Of a stretch of DNA of 64,000 nucleotides, positions 1 through 8,692 are shown piece by piece. Made by a program: the position numbers and the translations under genes. Under the pieces are notes generated by a model. The model worked only from the letters and a program-made list of their open reading frames with translations. It ran no database searches and had not been told where the DNA came from. Position 1 is the stretch's first letter. The number at the start of each line of letters is the position of its first letter. The DNA comes from MED-G16 sp964467915 (lineage in GTDB: Bacteria > Bacteroidota > Bacteroidia > Cytophagales > MED-G16): the NCBI GenBank assembly GCA_964467915.1, contig CAYXSW010000003.1:1-64000 (forward strand). The letters run 5' to 3'.

Positions 1-1713
1 ATAGCTCAAGGGAATTATACGGATGCCTATATGATTAATTGGGAATCGAATGTCTTTCCAGGAATTTTAGGCAGAACATGTGATCGACCATGTGAACCGG
101 CTTGTAGGAGGACAAGAACACACGAAAAACCGGTTGCTATTTGTAGGCTTAAAAGAGTAACATATGACTATAAGGGCAATATTCAAGATCGTTTACCAAA
201 AATTCCAAAAAAGAATGGTAAGAGAATTGCTTTAATTGGTGCTGGCCCAGCGTCATTAACAGTTGCAAGAGATTTAGCTGTTTTGGGATATGAATTAGTT
301 CTTTTTGAAAAAGATCCAAAAGCCGGAGGGTTAATGCGGACTAATATTCCAGCATTTAGGTTGCCAGAAAAAGTGTTAGATGAAGAAATTGATCAAATAA
401 TTAATTTGGGAATTGAGGTAAGATATAATTCTGAAATCAAAAGCATGAAAGCTTTATTGGAAAAGAATTTTGATGCTGTTTTTGTGGGCACCGGAGCTCC
501 TAAGGGAAGAGATCTTTATATAGAAGGACGAGAAGAAGCTAAGAAAAATATTCATATAGGAATTGACTGGCTAACAAGCATTGCGTTTGAACACACCTCT
601 TCAGTGGGTAAGAAAGTTATTGTATTAGGCGGTGGTAATACTGCAATGGATTGCTGTAGGTCATCATTAAGAATTGGCGCTAATGATGTAAAAGTTATAG
701 TAAGAAGTCCTTTTACTGACATGAAAGCTTCTGAGTGGGAGATCGAAGATGCTATGGAAGAAAATATCCCAATCATTGAAAATCATGTGCCTAAGAAATT
801 TTTACATAAAAAAGGAAAATTGATTGGTATGGAATTCGAAAAAGTTAAGGCATCATACGATAAAGAAGGGAAAAGATCTTTAATTCCTACCGGAGAAGAT
901 CCTGTTATAGTAAAATGTGATGATGTAATCATTGCTATAGGACAATACAATGCGTATAAGTGGATTGAAAAAGATATTGGTATTGAATTTGGAGAGTGGG
1001 ATATGCCAGTTGTCGATAAAAAAACATTTCAATCAACACACGAGAAAGTATTTTTTGGAGGGGATGCGGCATGGGGACCAGAGAATATAATTTGGGCTGT
1101 TGCTCATGGGCATCAGGCAGCTATATCTATAGATAAGCTTTGTGAAGGAAAAGACCTATATTCTAGGCCAGACCCTATGACTAATTTAGTAAGTCAAAAA
1201 ATGGGTGTACATGAATGGTCATATGATAATGATATATCACAAAAGAAAAGATTTTTAGTTCCACATGCGGATCAAAAAATATCATTAAAAAATTTAAAAG
1301 TTGAAGTAGAGCTTGGATACGATGAAAATTTAGCTCTTGAAGAAGCGCAGAGGTGTCTTAATTGTGATGTTCAAACGGTATTTGCTGAAAGTAAATGTAT
1401 TGAATGTGATGCCTGTGTTGATATATGTCCTACAGACACCATTAATTTTGTATATAATGACTCAGAGAATAACTTAAGAGAAAAATTAAGAGTACCAGCA
1501 ACTAATAAGAATCAAGATATGTTAGTATCAGAAGAGTTGCCAACAAAAAGAGTGATGGTAAAAGATGAAGACTTGTGTGTTCACTGTGGTTTGTGTGCTG
1601 AAAGATGCCCTACTGCGGCATGGGATATGCAAACATTTTTATATGAGGAAGCACGAACGTATTCAAATTGTACCACTATGGATATTAAAAAAAACAAACT
1701 TAATCATGCATAA
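1..1713 (+). CDS. FAD-dependent NAD(P)H oxidoreductase with ferredoxin domains (5' partial)
   Basis: The frame is open from base 1, so the start lies to the left; the first ATG at 31 is internal. The visible part begins with a cysteine-rich segment (CDRPCEPAC) like the N-terminal Fe-S domain of glutamate synthase small subunits. An FAD-binding GAGPAS motif (near base 238) and an NAD(P)H-binding GGGNTAMD motif (near 630) follow. The C-terminus holds two ferredoxin motifs CxxCxxCxxxCP, at about 1396-1431 and 1576-1611. This is the GltD/pyridine nucleotide-disulfide family with an added 2x[4Fe-4S] tail. It overlaps korA by 8 bases. From context I infer that it moves electrons between NAD(P)H and the ferredoxin-type acceptor of KorAB. 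It is probably not a true glutamate synthase subunit, since no large subunit is nearby. Confidence 0.85.
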   Translation: MAQGNYTDAYMINWESNVFPGILGRTCDRPCEPACRRTRTHEKPVAICRLKRVTYDYKGNIQDRLPKIPKKNGKRIALIGAGPASLTVARDLAVLGYELVLFEKDPKAGGLMRTNIPAFRLPEKVLDEEIDQIINLGIEVRYNSEIKSMKALLEKNFDAVFVGTGAPKGRDLYIEGREEAKKNIHIGIDWLTSIAFEHTSSVGKKVIVLGGGNTAMDCCRSSLRIGANDVKVIVRSPFTDMKASEWEIEDAMEENIPIIENHVPKKFLHKKGKLIGMEFEKVKASYDKEGKRSLIPTGEDPVIVKCDDVIIAIGQYNAYKWIEKDIGIEFGEWDMPVVDKKTFQSTHEKVFFGGDAAWGPENIIWAVAHGHQAAISIDKLCEGKDLYSRPDPMTNLVSQKMGVHEWSYDNDISQKKRFLVPHADQKISLKNLKVEVELGYDENLALEEAQRCLNCDVQTVFAESKCIECDACVDICPTDTINFVYNDSENNLREKLRVPATNKNQDMLVSEELPTKRVMVKDEDLCVHCGLCAERCPTAAWDMQTFLYEEARTYSNCTTMDIKKNKLNHA

Positions 1714-3535
1714 AATAAAAGCTGAAAATGAGTTTGTGATTAAGTTCGCAAATGTTAATGGATCAGGTTCTGCAAGCGCTAATCAGATGTTTGCTAAAGG
1801 GGTCTTTCGAATGGGTATTCCTGTTAGTCCAAAAAATATTTTTCCATCAAATATTCAAGGATTGCCTACTTGGTTTGAAGTAAGGGTAACAGAGAAAGGG
1901 TATTTAGGTAGAAGAGAAGGGATAGATATATCAGTTGCTATGAACCCTCAGTCATATGCTGAAGATGTTTCTGAAATAAGAAAGGGAGGGTATTTATTAT
2001 ATGATGCTTCTTGGAAAAGAGATTTTGGAAGAGATGACATTAATGTTATAGGGATTCCTCTAACCGATATGTGTGTTGAAGCATTTTCAAATCCAAAATT
2101 AAGACTTCTATTTAAGAATATTGTATATGTTGGAGCTTTGTCATATGTCTTGGGAATTGGTAAAAAAGTCTATATTGATTTGATTTCAGAAAAATTTAAA
2201 GGCAAAGAAAAACTTATTATCCCTAATGTTAAAGCTTTAGAGATAGGGTATAATTATGCAAAAGAAAATTTTAGGAACCAGTGTGAAATTAAGGTCAAAA
2301 AATCTAATAAGGCTAAGGGTATGATACTTACAAATGGGAATGATGCTATGGGGTTAGGGTGTGTTTATTCTGGCGCCACTGTTTGTGCCTGGTATCCAAT
2401 AACACCATCCACTTCAGTTGCTGAGGCATTTACAAAATATTGTGAGAAGTTAAGAGTTGATAAAAGAACCAAAAAAAACAAATTTGCAGTTGTTCAGGCT
2501 GAAGATGAGTTGGCTGCTATAGGGATGGCTATAGGGGCAAATTGGAATGGTGCGAGATCCTTTACGGCCACAAGTGGTCCCGGAATATCATTAATGTCTG
2601 AATTTTTGGGGTTAGCTTATTTTGCTGAAGTTCCAGTAGTTTTATTTGATATTCAAAGGGGAGGACCTTCAACAGGAATGCCGACCAGGACACAACAATC
2701 GGACATATTATTATGCGCATATGCTTCCCATGGAGACACAAAGCATATTGTTTTGTTTCCTTCTAATCCTACTGAATGTTTTGAGTTTTCTGTGAAGGCT
2801 TTTGATTTGGCTGATCGTTTTCAGACTCCGGTAATAGTTCTTTCAGATTTAGACATTGGAATGAATGACTTCAGTACAGATAAATTTGAGTGGAATGATA
2901 ATCACAATTATGATAGGGGAAAGGTTTTATCCAAAGATGATTTGGATAATATAGACAAATTTGGAAGGTATCTTGATGTTGATGGGGACGGCATTCCTTA
3001 TCGTACGTATCCTGGTACTCATCCAGAAAAAGGAGCTTTTTTTACAAGGGGTTCTTCTCACGATGAATATGCTGTGTACACCGAAGACGGGAAGGCAAAT
3101 GCAAGAAATTTATCTAGAATATTGAAAAAACACGAGAACGCTTCCCAACACGTTCCAAAACCTGTTATTTTATCGAACAATAACTCTATGGGAGTTATAT
3201 ACTTTGGTGGTTCTCAATATTCAATGATTGAGTCCCTAGATTATCTTAATTCGGAAGGAATATTACTGGATTCTATGAGGATAAGATCTTTTCCTTTCAA
3301 TGATGAAGTTGATAATTTTATTACAAGTCATGATCTAGTTTTTGTAGTTGAACAAAATAGAGATGCTCAAATGAAAAAACTATTATTAGCTGAATCAAGA
3401 GCAAATCTGTCTTCTGATAAACTAATCCCCGTTCTTTGTTTTGATGGAATGCCAATAACTGCAGATTTTATAAGTTCCGAAATCATCAAATTCTTATCGG
3501 AAAAGAAAATAAAAGAAATTTTAAATAAAAAATAA
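1706..3535 (+). CDS. korA: 2-oxoacid:ferredoxin oxidoreductase, fused gamma-alpha subunit
   Basis: This subunit works with KorB to decarboxylate a 2-oxoacid (likely 2-oxoglutarate) to the acyl-CoA while reducing ferredoxin. The N-terminal ~190 residues form the gamma domain (NGSGSASANQMFAKG). The alpha domain follows, with the family motif YPITPST near residue 230. An upstream ATG at 1565 is open in this frame, but it lies deep inside the previous gene. The ATG at 1706 gives 609 residues, the usual length for the fused form in Bacteroidota, and makes a short 8-base overlap, so I chose it. korB starts one base after the stop, which indicates one operon. Substrate specificity cannot be read from sequence; pyruvate or branched-chain 2-oxoacids are alternatives. 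Confidence 0.9.
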   Translation: MHKIKAENEFVIKFANVNGSGSASANQMFAKGVFRMGIPVSPKNIFPSNIQGLPTWFEVRVTEKGYLGRREGIDISVAMNPQSYAEDVSEIRKGGYLLYDASWKRDFGRDDINVIGIPLTDMCVEAFSNPKLRLLFKNIVYVGALSYVLGIGKKVYIDLISEKFKGKEKLIIPNVKALEIGYNYAKENFRNQCEIKVKKSNKAKGMILTNGNDAMGLGCVYSGATVCAWYPITPSTSVAEAFTKYCEKLRVDKRTKKNKFAVVQAEDELAAIGMAIGANWNGARSFTATSGPGISLMSEFLGLAYFAEVPVVLFDIQRGGPSTGMPTRTQQSDILLCAYASHGDTKHIVLFPSNPTECFEFSVKAFDLADRFQTPVIVLSDLDIGMNDFSTDKFEWNDNHNYDRGKVLSKDDLDNIDKFGRYLDVDGDGIPYRTYPGTHPEKGAFFTRGSSHDEYAVYTEDGKANARNLSRILKKHENASQHVPKPVILSNNNSMGVIYFGGSQYSMIESLDYLNSEGILLDSMRIRSFPFNDEVDNFITSHDLVFVVEQNRDAQMKKLLLAESRANLSSDKLIPVLCFDGMPITADFISSEIIKFLSEKKIKEILNKK

Positions 3536-3536
3536 T

Positions 3537-4595
3537 ATGACTTACATAAAAAAACCTGCTAATTATCACCCAAAGCTTAAAAAAAACAAGCTAGGCCTTA
3601 CAAGAAGGGATTATGAAGGACCTATTTCTACTCTGTGTGCTGGTTGTGGTCATGACTCAATAAGTGCAGCCATTGTAGAAGCCTGTTTTCAGCTTAATAT
3701 TGCAGGCCATCAGGTAGCAAAATTATCAGGTATTGGGTGCTCTTCTAAAACCCCTGGATATTTTTTAAAGCAGTCTCATGGATTTAATTCTGTTCACGGT
3801 AGAATGCCTTCAATTGCTACAGGAGCAAATCTTGCTAATCATGAATTAACCTATCTTGGTGTTTCTGGAGATGGAGACACAGCCTCTATTGGTATAGGTC
3901 AGTTTGTGCATGCTGTAAGAAGGCAATTAAATGTTGTTTATATTGTTGAAAATAACGGAACCTATGGTCTTACTAAGGGTCAATTTTCCGCAACTAATGA
4001 TCTTGAGTCTAAAGGTAAATATGGAGATGATAATCTTTTTTCACCTATTGACTTAGTGGGAATAGCTATTAATTTAGGAGCAAGCTTTGTGGCAAGAAGT
4101 TTTTCTGGAGATAAAAGCCAATTAGTCCCATTGATGAAAGCAGCTTTAAAACATAAAGGATTTGCTCTTATTGATGTGATCTCTCCTTGTGTGACATTTA
4201 ATAATCACAAAAATTCTACCAAAAGTTATGATTATATCAGAGAACATAATGATGCAGTGTCTTCGAAAACGGATTTCGTTGCAAATGAAAGTACCATAAA
4301 AGCTAGTTATGGATCAGGAAAAAATCTTGATGTAAAATTACACGATGGTTCAATAATCTCTCTTCAAAAAATTTCAAAAAATTATAATCCAGAAAATAAA
4401 ATTGAAGCCATTAATAAAATTCAACAATCTTATGAAAAAGGAAAAGTATTGACGGGACTATTATATATAAATCCAAAATCAAAGGATCTTGCTGAAACAT
4501 TAAATATAGTTGATAAACCGCTTAATGCATTAAATGAGGAAGACCTCTGTCCAGGAAAATCGGAAATTACTAAAATAAATGCTAGTCTAAAATAG
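3537..4595 (+). CDS. korB: 2-oxoacid:ferredoxin oxidoreductase, beta subunit
   Basis: This is the thiamine diphosphate subunit of the KorAB enzyme. CAGCGHDS at residues 34-41 supplies cysteines typical of the beta-subunit Fe-S site. The ThDP/Mg motif runs from GDGD (111-114) to ENNGTYG (138-144). Length 352 is normal. It lies 1 base after korA and ends 5 bases before a convergent peptidase gene. With korA and the upstream flavoprotein it forms a three-gene unit. The family links the TCA cycle to low-potential electron carriers. 2-Oxoglutarate is the favoured substrate because this gamma-alpha/beta arrangement is the common Kor type in Bacteroidota, but that is inference. Confidence 0.9.
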   Translation: MTYIKKPANYHPKLKKNKLGLTRRDYEGPISTLCAGCGHDSISAAIVEACFQLNIAGHQVAKLSGIGCSSKTPGYFLKQSHGFNSVHGRMPSIATGANLANHELTYLGVSGDGDTASIGIGQFVHAVRRQLNVVYIVENNGTYGLTKGQFSATNDLESKGKYGDDNLFSPIDLVGIAINLGASFVARSFSGDKSQLVPLMKAALKHKGFALIDVISPCVTFNNHKNSTKSYDYIREHNDAVSSKTDFVANESTIKASYGSGKNLDVKLHDGSIISLQKISKNYNPENKIEAINKIQQSYEKGKVLTGLLYINPKSKDLAETLNIVDKPLNALNEEDLCPGKSEITKINASLK

Positions 4596-4600
4596 CATTC

Positions 4601-6817
4601 TTATTTCCCTCCTGGCGGGCAGTTTTTTCTTAAAAAATCTGTGAACATTAGTCTAACATGAGGATAGGCATTGTCCTCTCGGATTCCGTGTGATCTATTA
4701 GGATAAGATAACATATAGAAAACTTTTTTGTGTTTTATAAGTTCGTTTGCTAGCATTTCAGCATTTTGATAATGTACGTTATCATCTCCAGTACCATGAA
4801 TATATAATAAATTACCCTGTAGGTTTTTTGCATACTTGATAGGGGATCCGTCTACATAGTCCTGATAACTTTCTTTGGGGTCACCCATATACCTTTCCTG
4901 ATAAATGTTGTCATACGTTAATTGATTAGCTACTGCCGCAACGGCTATTCCTGTATGGAAAATTTCAGGGTATTGGAACAAACAATTTAATGTTGCGGTA
5001 CCTCCTCCACTCCATCCGTGAACTGCCACACGTGAGGTATCAATAAAATCATATTTTTTAAAGACAGCCTTTGCGCCCATTGCCATGTCTCTGACATTAA
5101 TTCTTCCTATTTTTCTGTAGATAGCTTTTCTCCATGCTCTGCCTTTTGGAGATGGGGTGCCCCTTCCATCAAATGTCACATAAACATATCCGTCTTCTGC
5201 TAAGCTTCCATTATATAAGCCATTGTTCCCGGCCCCATATCTGTTTACACCTGTTTGCCCTGCAGGCTCACTATAAAAGTAAAATAACACCGGATATTTT
5301 TTATTTTTATCCATATCTTTTGGCTTAACTATCCAACCTTCCATGGTGACATCATCAACTGTGGTTATCTGAAAAAATTCTAGGGGATGATCCTTTTTCT
5401 TTTCCTTATCAAATTTATTTATCATGTTCTGGTCTTCATTTATAAATCTGTGATCAGGCAATGAGACTATTGCCTGCATAGGTTTGGTATAATAATTTGA
5501 GAAAGAATGGAATGCGTATTTTGCTTTAGTACTTATCTGATAGTTATGAGAACCCTCAAGTATACTTGGTGTAATTCTCTTAAGACCTCCCTTTCCCTTT
5601 GCGGATGTTTTGTACAGATATCTTTCTGTTGGTTGATCAGGAGAGGCAATAAAATAAACTTCATCGGATTTTTTATCATAGGCCAAAGGCTTTACTACAT
5701 CGTAATTGCCTTTAGTAACTAAATATTCAGTTTGTTTTTTAATATTAAACCTGTAGATATGAGACCATCCGTCTTTTTCTGTAGTATATAAAAATTCTTT
5801 ACCATCATTTATAAATTTCCATCCTGCCTGAACTTGATATGGCCAAGAGCTTCTTAGGTCAACCCACGCATTATCTTTTTCTTCCATCAACAATTTACTT
5901 TCTCCGGTGTCTGCATCAGCCACATAAATTTTGCTATGGTTTTGTTTTCTGTTTAGTTGTTGAATCATTAGCTCCTCTTTTTCAGGAACCCATGTCATTC
6001 TTGGAAGATAGAATTTGTGTGACTCTCCAGGAATTTTCATCCATTGTATTTCTCCATTATCTAAATCAATTACACCAATCTTTGCGGGGGTTAAGTCTTC
6101 TCCAACTTTCGGGTATTCTACTGGTATGGTGTATGAGTAAATAGAGTCTGTATTATTTATCATATAAAAATCTCTGACCTGATTTGCATCTATTTGCCAG
6201 AACGCAATTTTATTTCCGTTATCATTAAAAATAAAACCATCTCTACAGCCAAATTCTTCTTCATAAACCCAATCAAAAGTTCCGTTAATTAATTTTTCAG
6301 TTCCATTAGAAGAAGTAAGTTTTTTGATAGAATTATCTTCTAAGTTTTCTATGTATATGTTAACACTTGTGCTGCTATTTCTAACGTTACTGTTAGACTT
6401 CTCTTTACTTACAAACGCAACAAACTTTTCATTGGGTGAAAATTTTGCGAACATTAAACTAGAGTCTGGCATTGAGTTTCCTATTCTCTTTCCTTGTTTA
6501 GTCTCAAAATCATAAACCCAATAATCTCCCCTGGTGTTGTACCTCCAGACTTTAACGGACTTTGTAAATAAAAGTATTTTGTTTTTATTTTTAGAAAACA
6601 AGAATGATTCAATCTTTATGTCTCCAACGTCTGATGAGGACAAAATGAGCTGATCTTTTTCACCCTCTGTGCTAATTAACATTATGTCGTTTTCTTTTAT
6701 TGTATAGTAACCCGTCTCTTCTTCGTTCCACACAACGTCTTGAGGCAGAACTCTTGCTTTTAATGAATATGAAAAAAGAACTATGATAAATAATGAAGAA
6801 TGAATGATTTTTAGCAT
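4601..6817 (-). CDS. Dipeptidyl peptidase IV-like serine peptidase (S9B)
   Basis: This secreted or periplasmic prolyl dipeptidase removes X-Pro/X-Ala dipeptides from peptide N-termini. A hydrophobic signal peptide covers residues 1-20. A beta-propeller domain follows, with DWVYEEE at 182-188, the Glu pair region that binds the substrate N-terminus. The C-terminal alpha/beta hydrolase domain carries the nucleophile motif GWSGGG (Ser603), Asp678 in HGTGDDN and His710 in SHGI, so the triad is complete. Length 738 fits the family. It stands alone: it converges on korB with a 5-base gap and is divergent from a small hypothetical gene, with a palindrome between them (6861-6880). It likely supports use of proteinaceous organic matter. 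Confidence 0.92.
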   Translation of the reverse strand: MLKIIHSSLFIIVLFSYSLKARVLPQDVVWNEEETGYYTIKENDIMLISTEGEKDQLILSSSDVGDIKIESFLFSKNKNKILLFTKSVKVWRYNTRGDYWVYDFETKQGKRIGNSMPDSSLMFAKFSPNEKFVAFVSKEKSNSNVRNSSTSVNIYIENLEDNSIKKLTSSNGTEKLINGTFDWVYEEEFGCRDGFIFNDNGNKIAFWQIDANQVRDFYMINNTDSIYSYTIPVEYPKVGEDLTPAKIGVIDLDNGEIQWMKIPGESHKFYLPRMTWVPEKEELMIQQLNRKQNHSKIYVADADTGESKLLMEEKDNAWVDLRSSWPYQVQAGWKFINDGKEFLYTTEKDGWSHIYRFNIKKQTEYLVTKGNYDVVKPLAYDKKSDEVYFIASPDQPTERYLYKTSAKGKGGLKRITPSILEGSHNYQISTKAKYAFHSFSNYYTKPMQAIVSLPDHRFINEDQNMINKFDKEKKKDHPLEFFQITTVDDVTMEGWIVKPKDMDKNKKYPVLFYFYSEPAGQTGVNRYGAGNNGLYNGSLAEDGYVYVTFDGRGTPSPKGRAWRKAIYRKIGRINVRDMAMGAKAVFKKYDFIDTSRVAVHGWSGGGTATLNCLFQYPEIFHTGIAVAAVANQLTYDNIYQERYMGDPKESYQDYVDGSPIKYAKNLQGNLLYIHGTGDDNVHYQNAEMLANELIKHKKVFYMLSYPNRSHGIREDNAYPHVRLMFTDFLRKNCPPGGK

Positions 6818-6860
6818 GATGATTTTTTTGAATAATTTTATAAAAATAAAAATTATAATA

Positions 6861-6880
6861 AATTGTAATGAATTACAATT
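6861..6880. promoter_or_regulatory. Operator-like perfect palindrome between divergent genes
   Basis: The sequence AATTGTAATGAATTACAATT has two perfect 9-base inverted arms around a 2-base centre. It sits 44 bases upstream of the DPP-IV gene (minus) and 9 bases upstream of the 89-residue gene (plus). Its symmetry and position suggest a dimeric repressor site, but it is AT-rich and no regulator is identified. Confidence 0.3.
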
Positions 6881-6888
6881 AATATACC

Positions 6889-7158
6889 ATGAATAGAATA
6901 GGATTTCAAATAAATAATTCGGGAGAAGAAGATATTTTTAAAAAATTTGATGAGTATGTGGATGCTAGCAAAGAAAAACTAACAAAGGCAGCTGACAAAT
7001 TATTAAAATTATATAAGTCAGAAGATTTAGATGATGATGACAGGAAGACGCTTATAGAATTTGAAAAAAAATTACGATTAATATTTAAACAGGTAGACGA
7101 AATAGATCAAGACGTAGAGGTGATGGCAAAGAGGAAAAGAATGTCTGAGAAAAAATAA
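6889..7158 (+). CDS. Small charged hypothetical protein
   Basis: I do not recognise this 89-residue protein. It is highly charged (many Lys, Asp and Glu), has no signal peptide or membrane segment, and is probably mostly helical. The segment from about residue 18 to 85 has a heptad-like Leu/Ile spacing, and a run of four Asp occurs near residue 53. It has no close downstream partner: its stop directly abuts the stop of the convergent pirin gene. A 20-base palindrome lies just upstream of the ATG. Open frame, own ATG and tight packing support a real gene. Function is unknown. Confidence 0.6.
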   Translation: MNRIGFQINNSGEEDIFKKFDEYVDASKEKLTKAADKLLKLYKSEDLDDDDRKTLIEFEKKLRLIFKQVDEIDQDVEVMAKRKRMSEKK

Positions 7159-7917
7159 TCATTTACTGTATCGTTCCCCATAGGTAGGATAACTAGGCCG
7201 TATTGGACTTTTAATTTCAAATAAACTTGATTTGTTTTCTGATAAAATTGTAAGATGGTTTGTTTCAGATATTTTAAAAAAGTCTCCTTTGCTAATGATG
7301 ACTTTATTTATTTGGATTTCTCCGTCAATTAAAAAATAGGAATAAATGTAGTCGGAGTCTAATTTTAATTTTAGACTTTTATCTTTAGCGATTTCATATG
7401 AATTGATGTCTATTCCTTCAGAGTCCATCTTCATCACTGACCCCTTTCCTACAATTTTTTTTATCAAAGCCCCATCTAAGTTTTCTGTTAAAAAGTCATC
7501 AGAATTATAGTCATCATAAGAGGCTTCTTTTTCTATAGATTTTCTGATATTTGGATCAAACCATATCTGAAAAATTTCTGACTTTTTATTAATTTCTTCT
7601 GCATGTGATATCCCGTTTCCTGCTCTAATGATTTGCACATCTCCTTCTTTAAGGCTAATCCATTTATCTTGTTTTGTGTCATAATGGTTTATTGATCCAC
7701 TCAACACGAAGCTACATATTTCAAAACCTTGGTGGGGATGAAGTCCGATAGTGCTTTTGTTTTCAGGTGTCCAGGCGTGTGCCCAATAAAAAATATTTGA
7801 GTATGGTCTTGAAGTACCTCCGTCTTGAGGAAAACCTAAAGGTTTTTTTTCTAGAATTTCTCCATCATTAAAACTTCCACTTGCCTGATCTGCTTTTTTT
7901 AAGATTTCAAGGTTCAT
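7159..7917 (-). CDS. Pirin family protein (bicupin)
   Basis: This belongs to the pirin/YhaK cupin superfamily; some members have quercetinase activity and others act as redox-sensing regulators. The N-terminal cupin has the metal-binding set His60, His62 (HPHQGFE), His105 and Glu107 (SHAEE), in the spacing known for pirins. The second cupin is degenerate. Length 252 is within the family range. The start at 7917 lies in an ATGA overlap with the stop of a small frameshifted ORF upstream (7914-8089), suggesting that the two were translationally coupled. It abuts the convergent 89-residue gene. The physiological role in this organism cannot be read from the sequence. Confidence 0.88.
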   Translation of the reverse strand: MNLEILKKADQASGSFNDGEILEKKPLGFPQDGGTSRPYSNIFYWAHAWTPENKSTIGLHPHQGFEICSFVLSGSINHYDTKQDKWISLKEGDVQIIRAGNGISHAEEINKKSEIFQIWFDPNIRKSIEKEASYDDYNSDDFLTENLDGALIKKIVGKGSVMKMDSEGIDINSYEIAKDKSLKLKLDSDYIYSYFLIDGEIQINKVIISKGDFFKISETNHLTILSENKSSLFEIKSPIRPSYPTYGERYSK

Positions 7918-8089
7918 AATTTAATATCATTACATATGTGATTCCAAAGTTTAATTCTCATCCGAATTGATTCTTTTGCTATATTAATTACATCTTCCCA
8001 TTTCTTTTCATCATCACTGCATAAATTTTATGATTAACTAGTATTTCTTGAGTTGATGCTATTTGTTCAATAACTCTTTGTGTTTTCAT
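7914..8089 (-). pseudogene. Small ORF with an apparent -1 frameshift, coupled to pirin
   Basis: On the minus strand an ATG at 8089 opens a frame of 33 codons that stops near 7988. Around 8016 the next frame takes over without its own start codon (SDDEKKWEDV..., ending NDIKL) and runs to a TGA at 7914-7916, which overlaps the pirin ATG as ATGA. Restoring one base near 8016 would give about 58 residues, polar and probably helical. The ATGA junction is typical of coupled operon genes, so I infer that a real small gene was here and has lost a base, or that the read has an error. No family is recognised. Confidence 0.45.
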
Positions 8090-8114
8090 AGTTTTTTTCT
8101 TACGATAAATGCAT

Positions 8115-8122
8115 TATTTTTG
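8115..8122 (+). promoter_or_regulatory. Bacteroidota -7 promoter element
   Basis: TATTTTTG matches the TAnnTTTG consensus and lies 15 bases before the DUF4199 ATG at 8138. It supports that ATG over the earlier in-frame ATG at 8063, which is upstream of the element. I see no clear -33 TTG at the usual spacing. Confidence 0.45.
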
Positions 8123-8137
8123 CTAAAAAAAACAAAT

Positions 8138-8692
8138 ATGGATTCTAATAATATTAATTACAAAGAAGAGGTAGTAAAAGCAGGTATTATAATGGCTGGC
8201 GTATCAATAATGATGACAATGTTAGTTTATGTTATAAATATTGAGCTAATGGTCTCTTGGTGGTTTGGACTTATGAGCCTTGCACTTTCTATGGGAGTAG
8301 TAATCTATCTAGGTATCTCTTACAGAAACTTATGTGGGGGTTTCCTTTCATATAAAGAAGCTCTAAAATTTACTTTCTTAGCGTTTCTGGTTTCGTATGC
8401 AGTTGGTATTGGTTTTAATATTTTATTATATACGGTAATTGACCCGGAACTACCTGAGATAATTTCAGATTTAACTGTAGAGGCAACAGTTGGAATGATG
8501 GAGTCTTTCGGAACTCCTCAAGAGGCAATTGACGCATCAATAGTTGAAATTGAAAATAGTGTTAAGGATTCAACAACTCCTGCTGGAATATTAAAGTCTT
8601 CACCTTGGGGAATTCTTTTTATATTTATTTTTGCTCTTATTGCTTCTATTTTCATTAAAAAGAATGAGCCTGTATCTGATCGAATTAATTGA
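8138..8692 (+). CDS. DUF4199 family membrane protein
   Basis: This 184-residue integral membrane protein fits the Bacteroidota DUF4199 family. Two hydrophobic helices lie near the N-terminus (after NYKEEVVKAG). A loop with the YRNLCGGFLSYKEALKF segment is followed by a third helix. A soluble loop rich in acidic residues comes next, and a last helix near the C-terminus ends KKNEP. The open frame extends to an ATG at 8063, but the ATG at 8138 follows a -7 promoter element and starts the normal family N-terminus. The 3' end overlaps the convergent phosphatase-like gene by 8 bases. The family has no known biochemical role. Confidence 0.75.
   Translation: MDSNNINYKEEVVKAGIIMAGVSIMMTMLVYVINIELMVSWWFGLMSLALSMGVVIYLGISYRNLCGGFLSYKEALKFTFLAFLVSYAVGIGFNILLYTVIDPELPEIISDLTVEATVGMMESFGTPQEAIDASIVEIENSVKDSTTPAGILKSSPWGILFIFIFALIASIFIKKNEPVSDRIN

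Noticed and set aside
1565..1705. Extra 5' extension of the korA frame
   Set aside because: It lies inside the upstream gene's ferredoxin domain in another frame; the ATG at 1706 gives the normal N-terminus.
4596..4640. Terminator-like CCC...GGG followed by T-run after korB
   Set aside because: The stem is only about 3 pairs and the bases encode the C-terminus of the convergent peptidase.
5839..6144. Plus-strand open frame inside the DPP-IV gene
   Set aside because: It is a shadow of the peptidase coding strand, with no family features or start signals.
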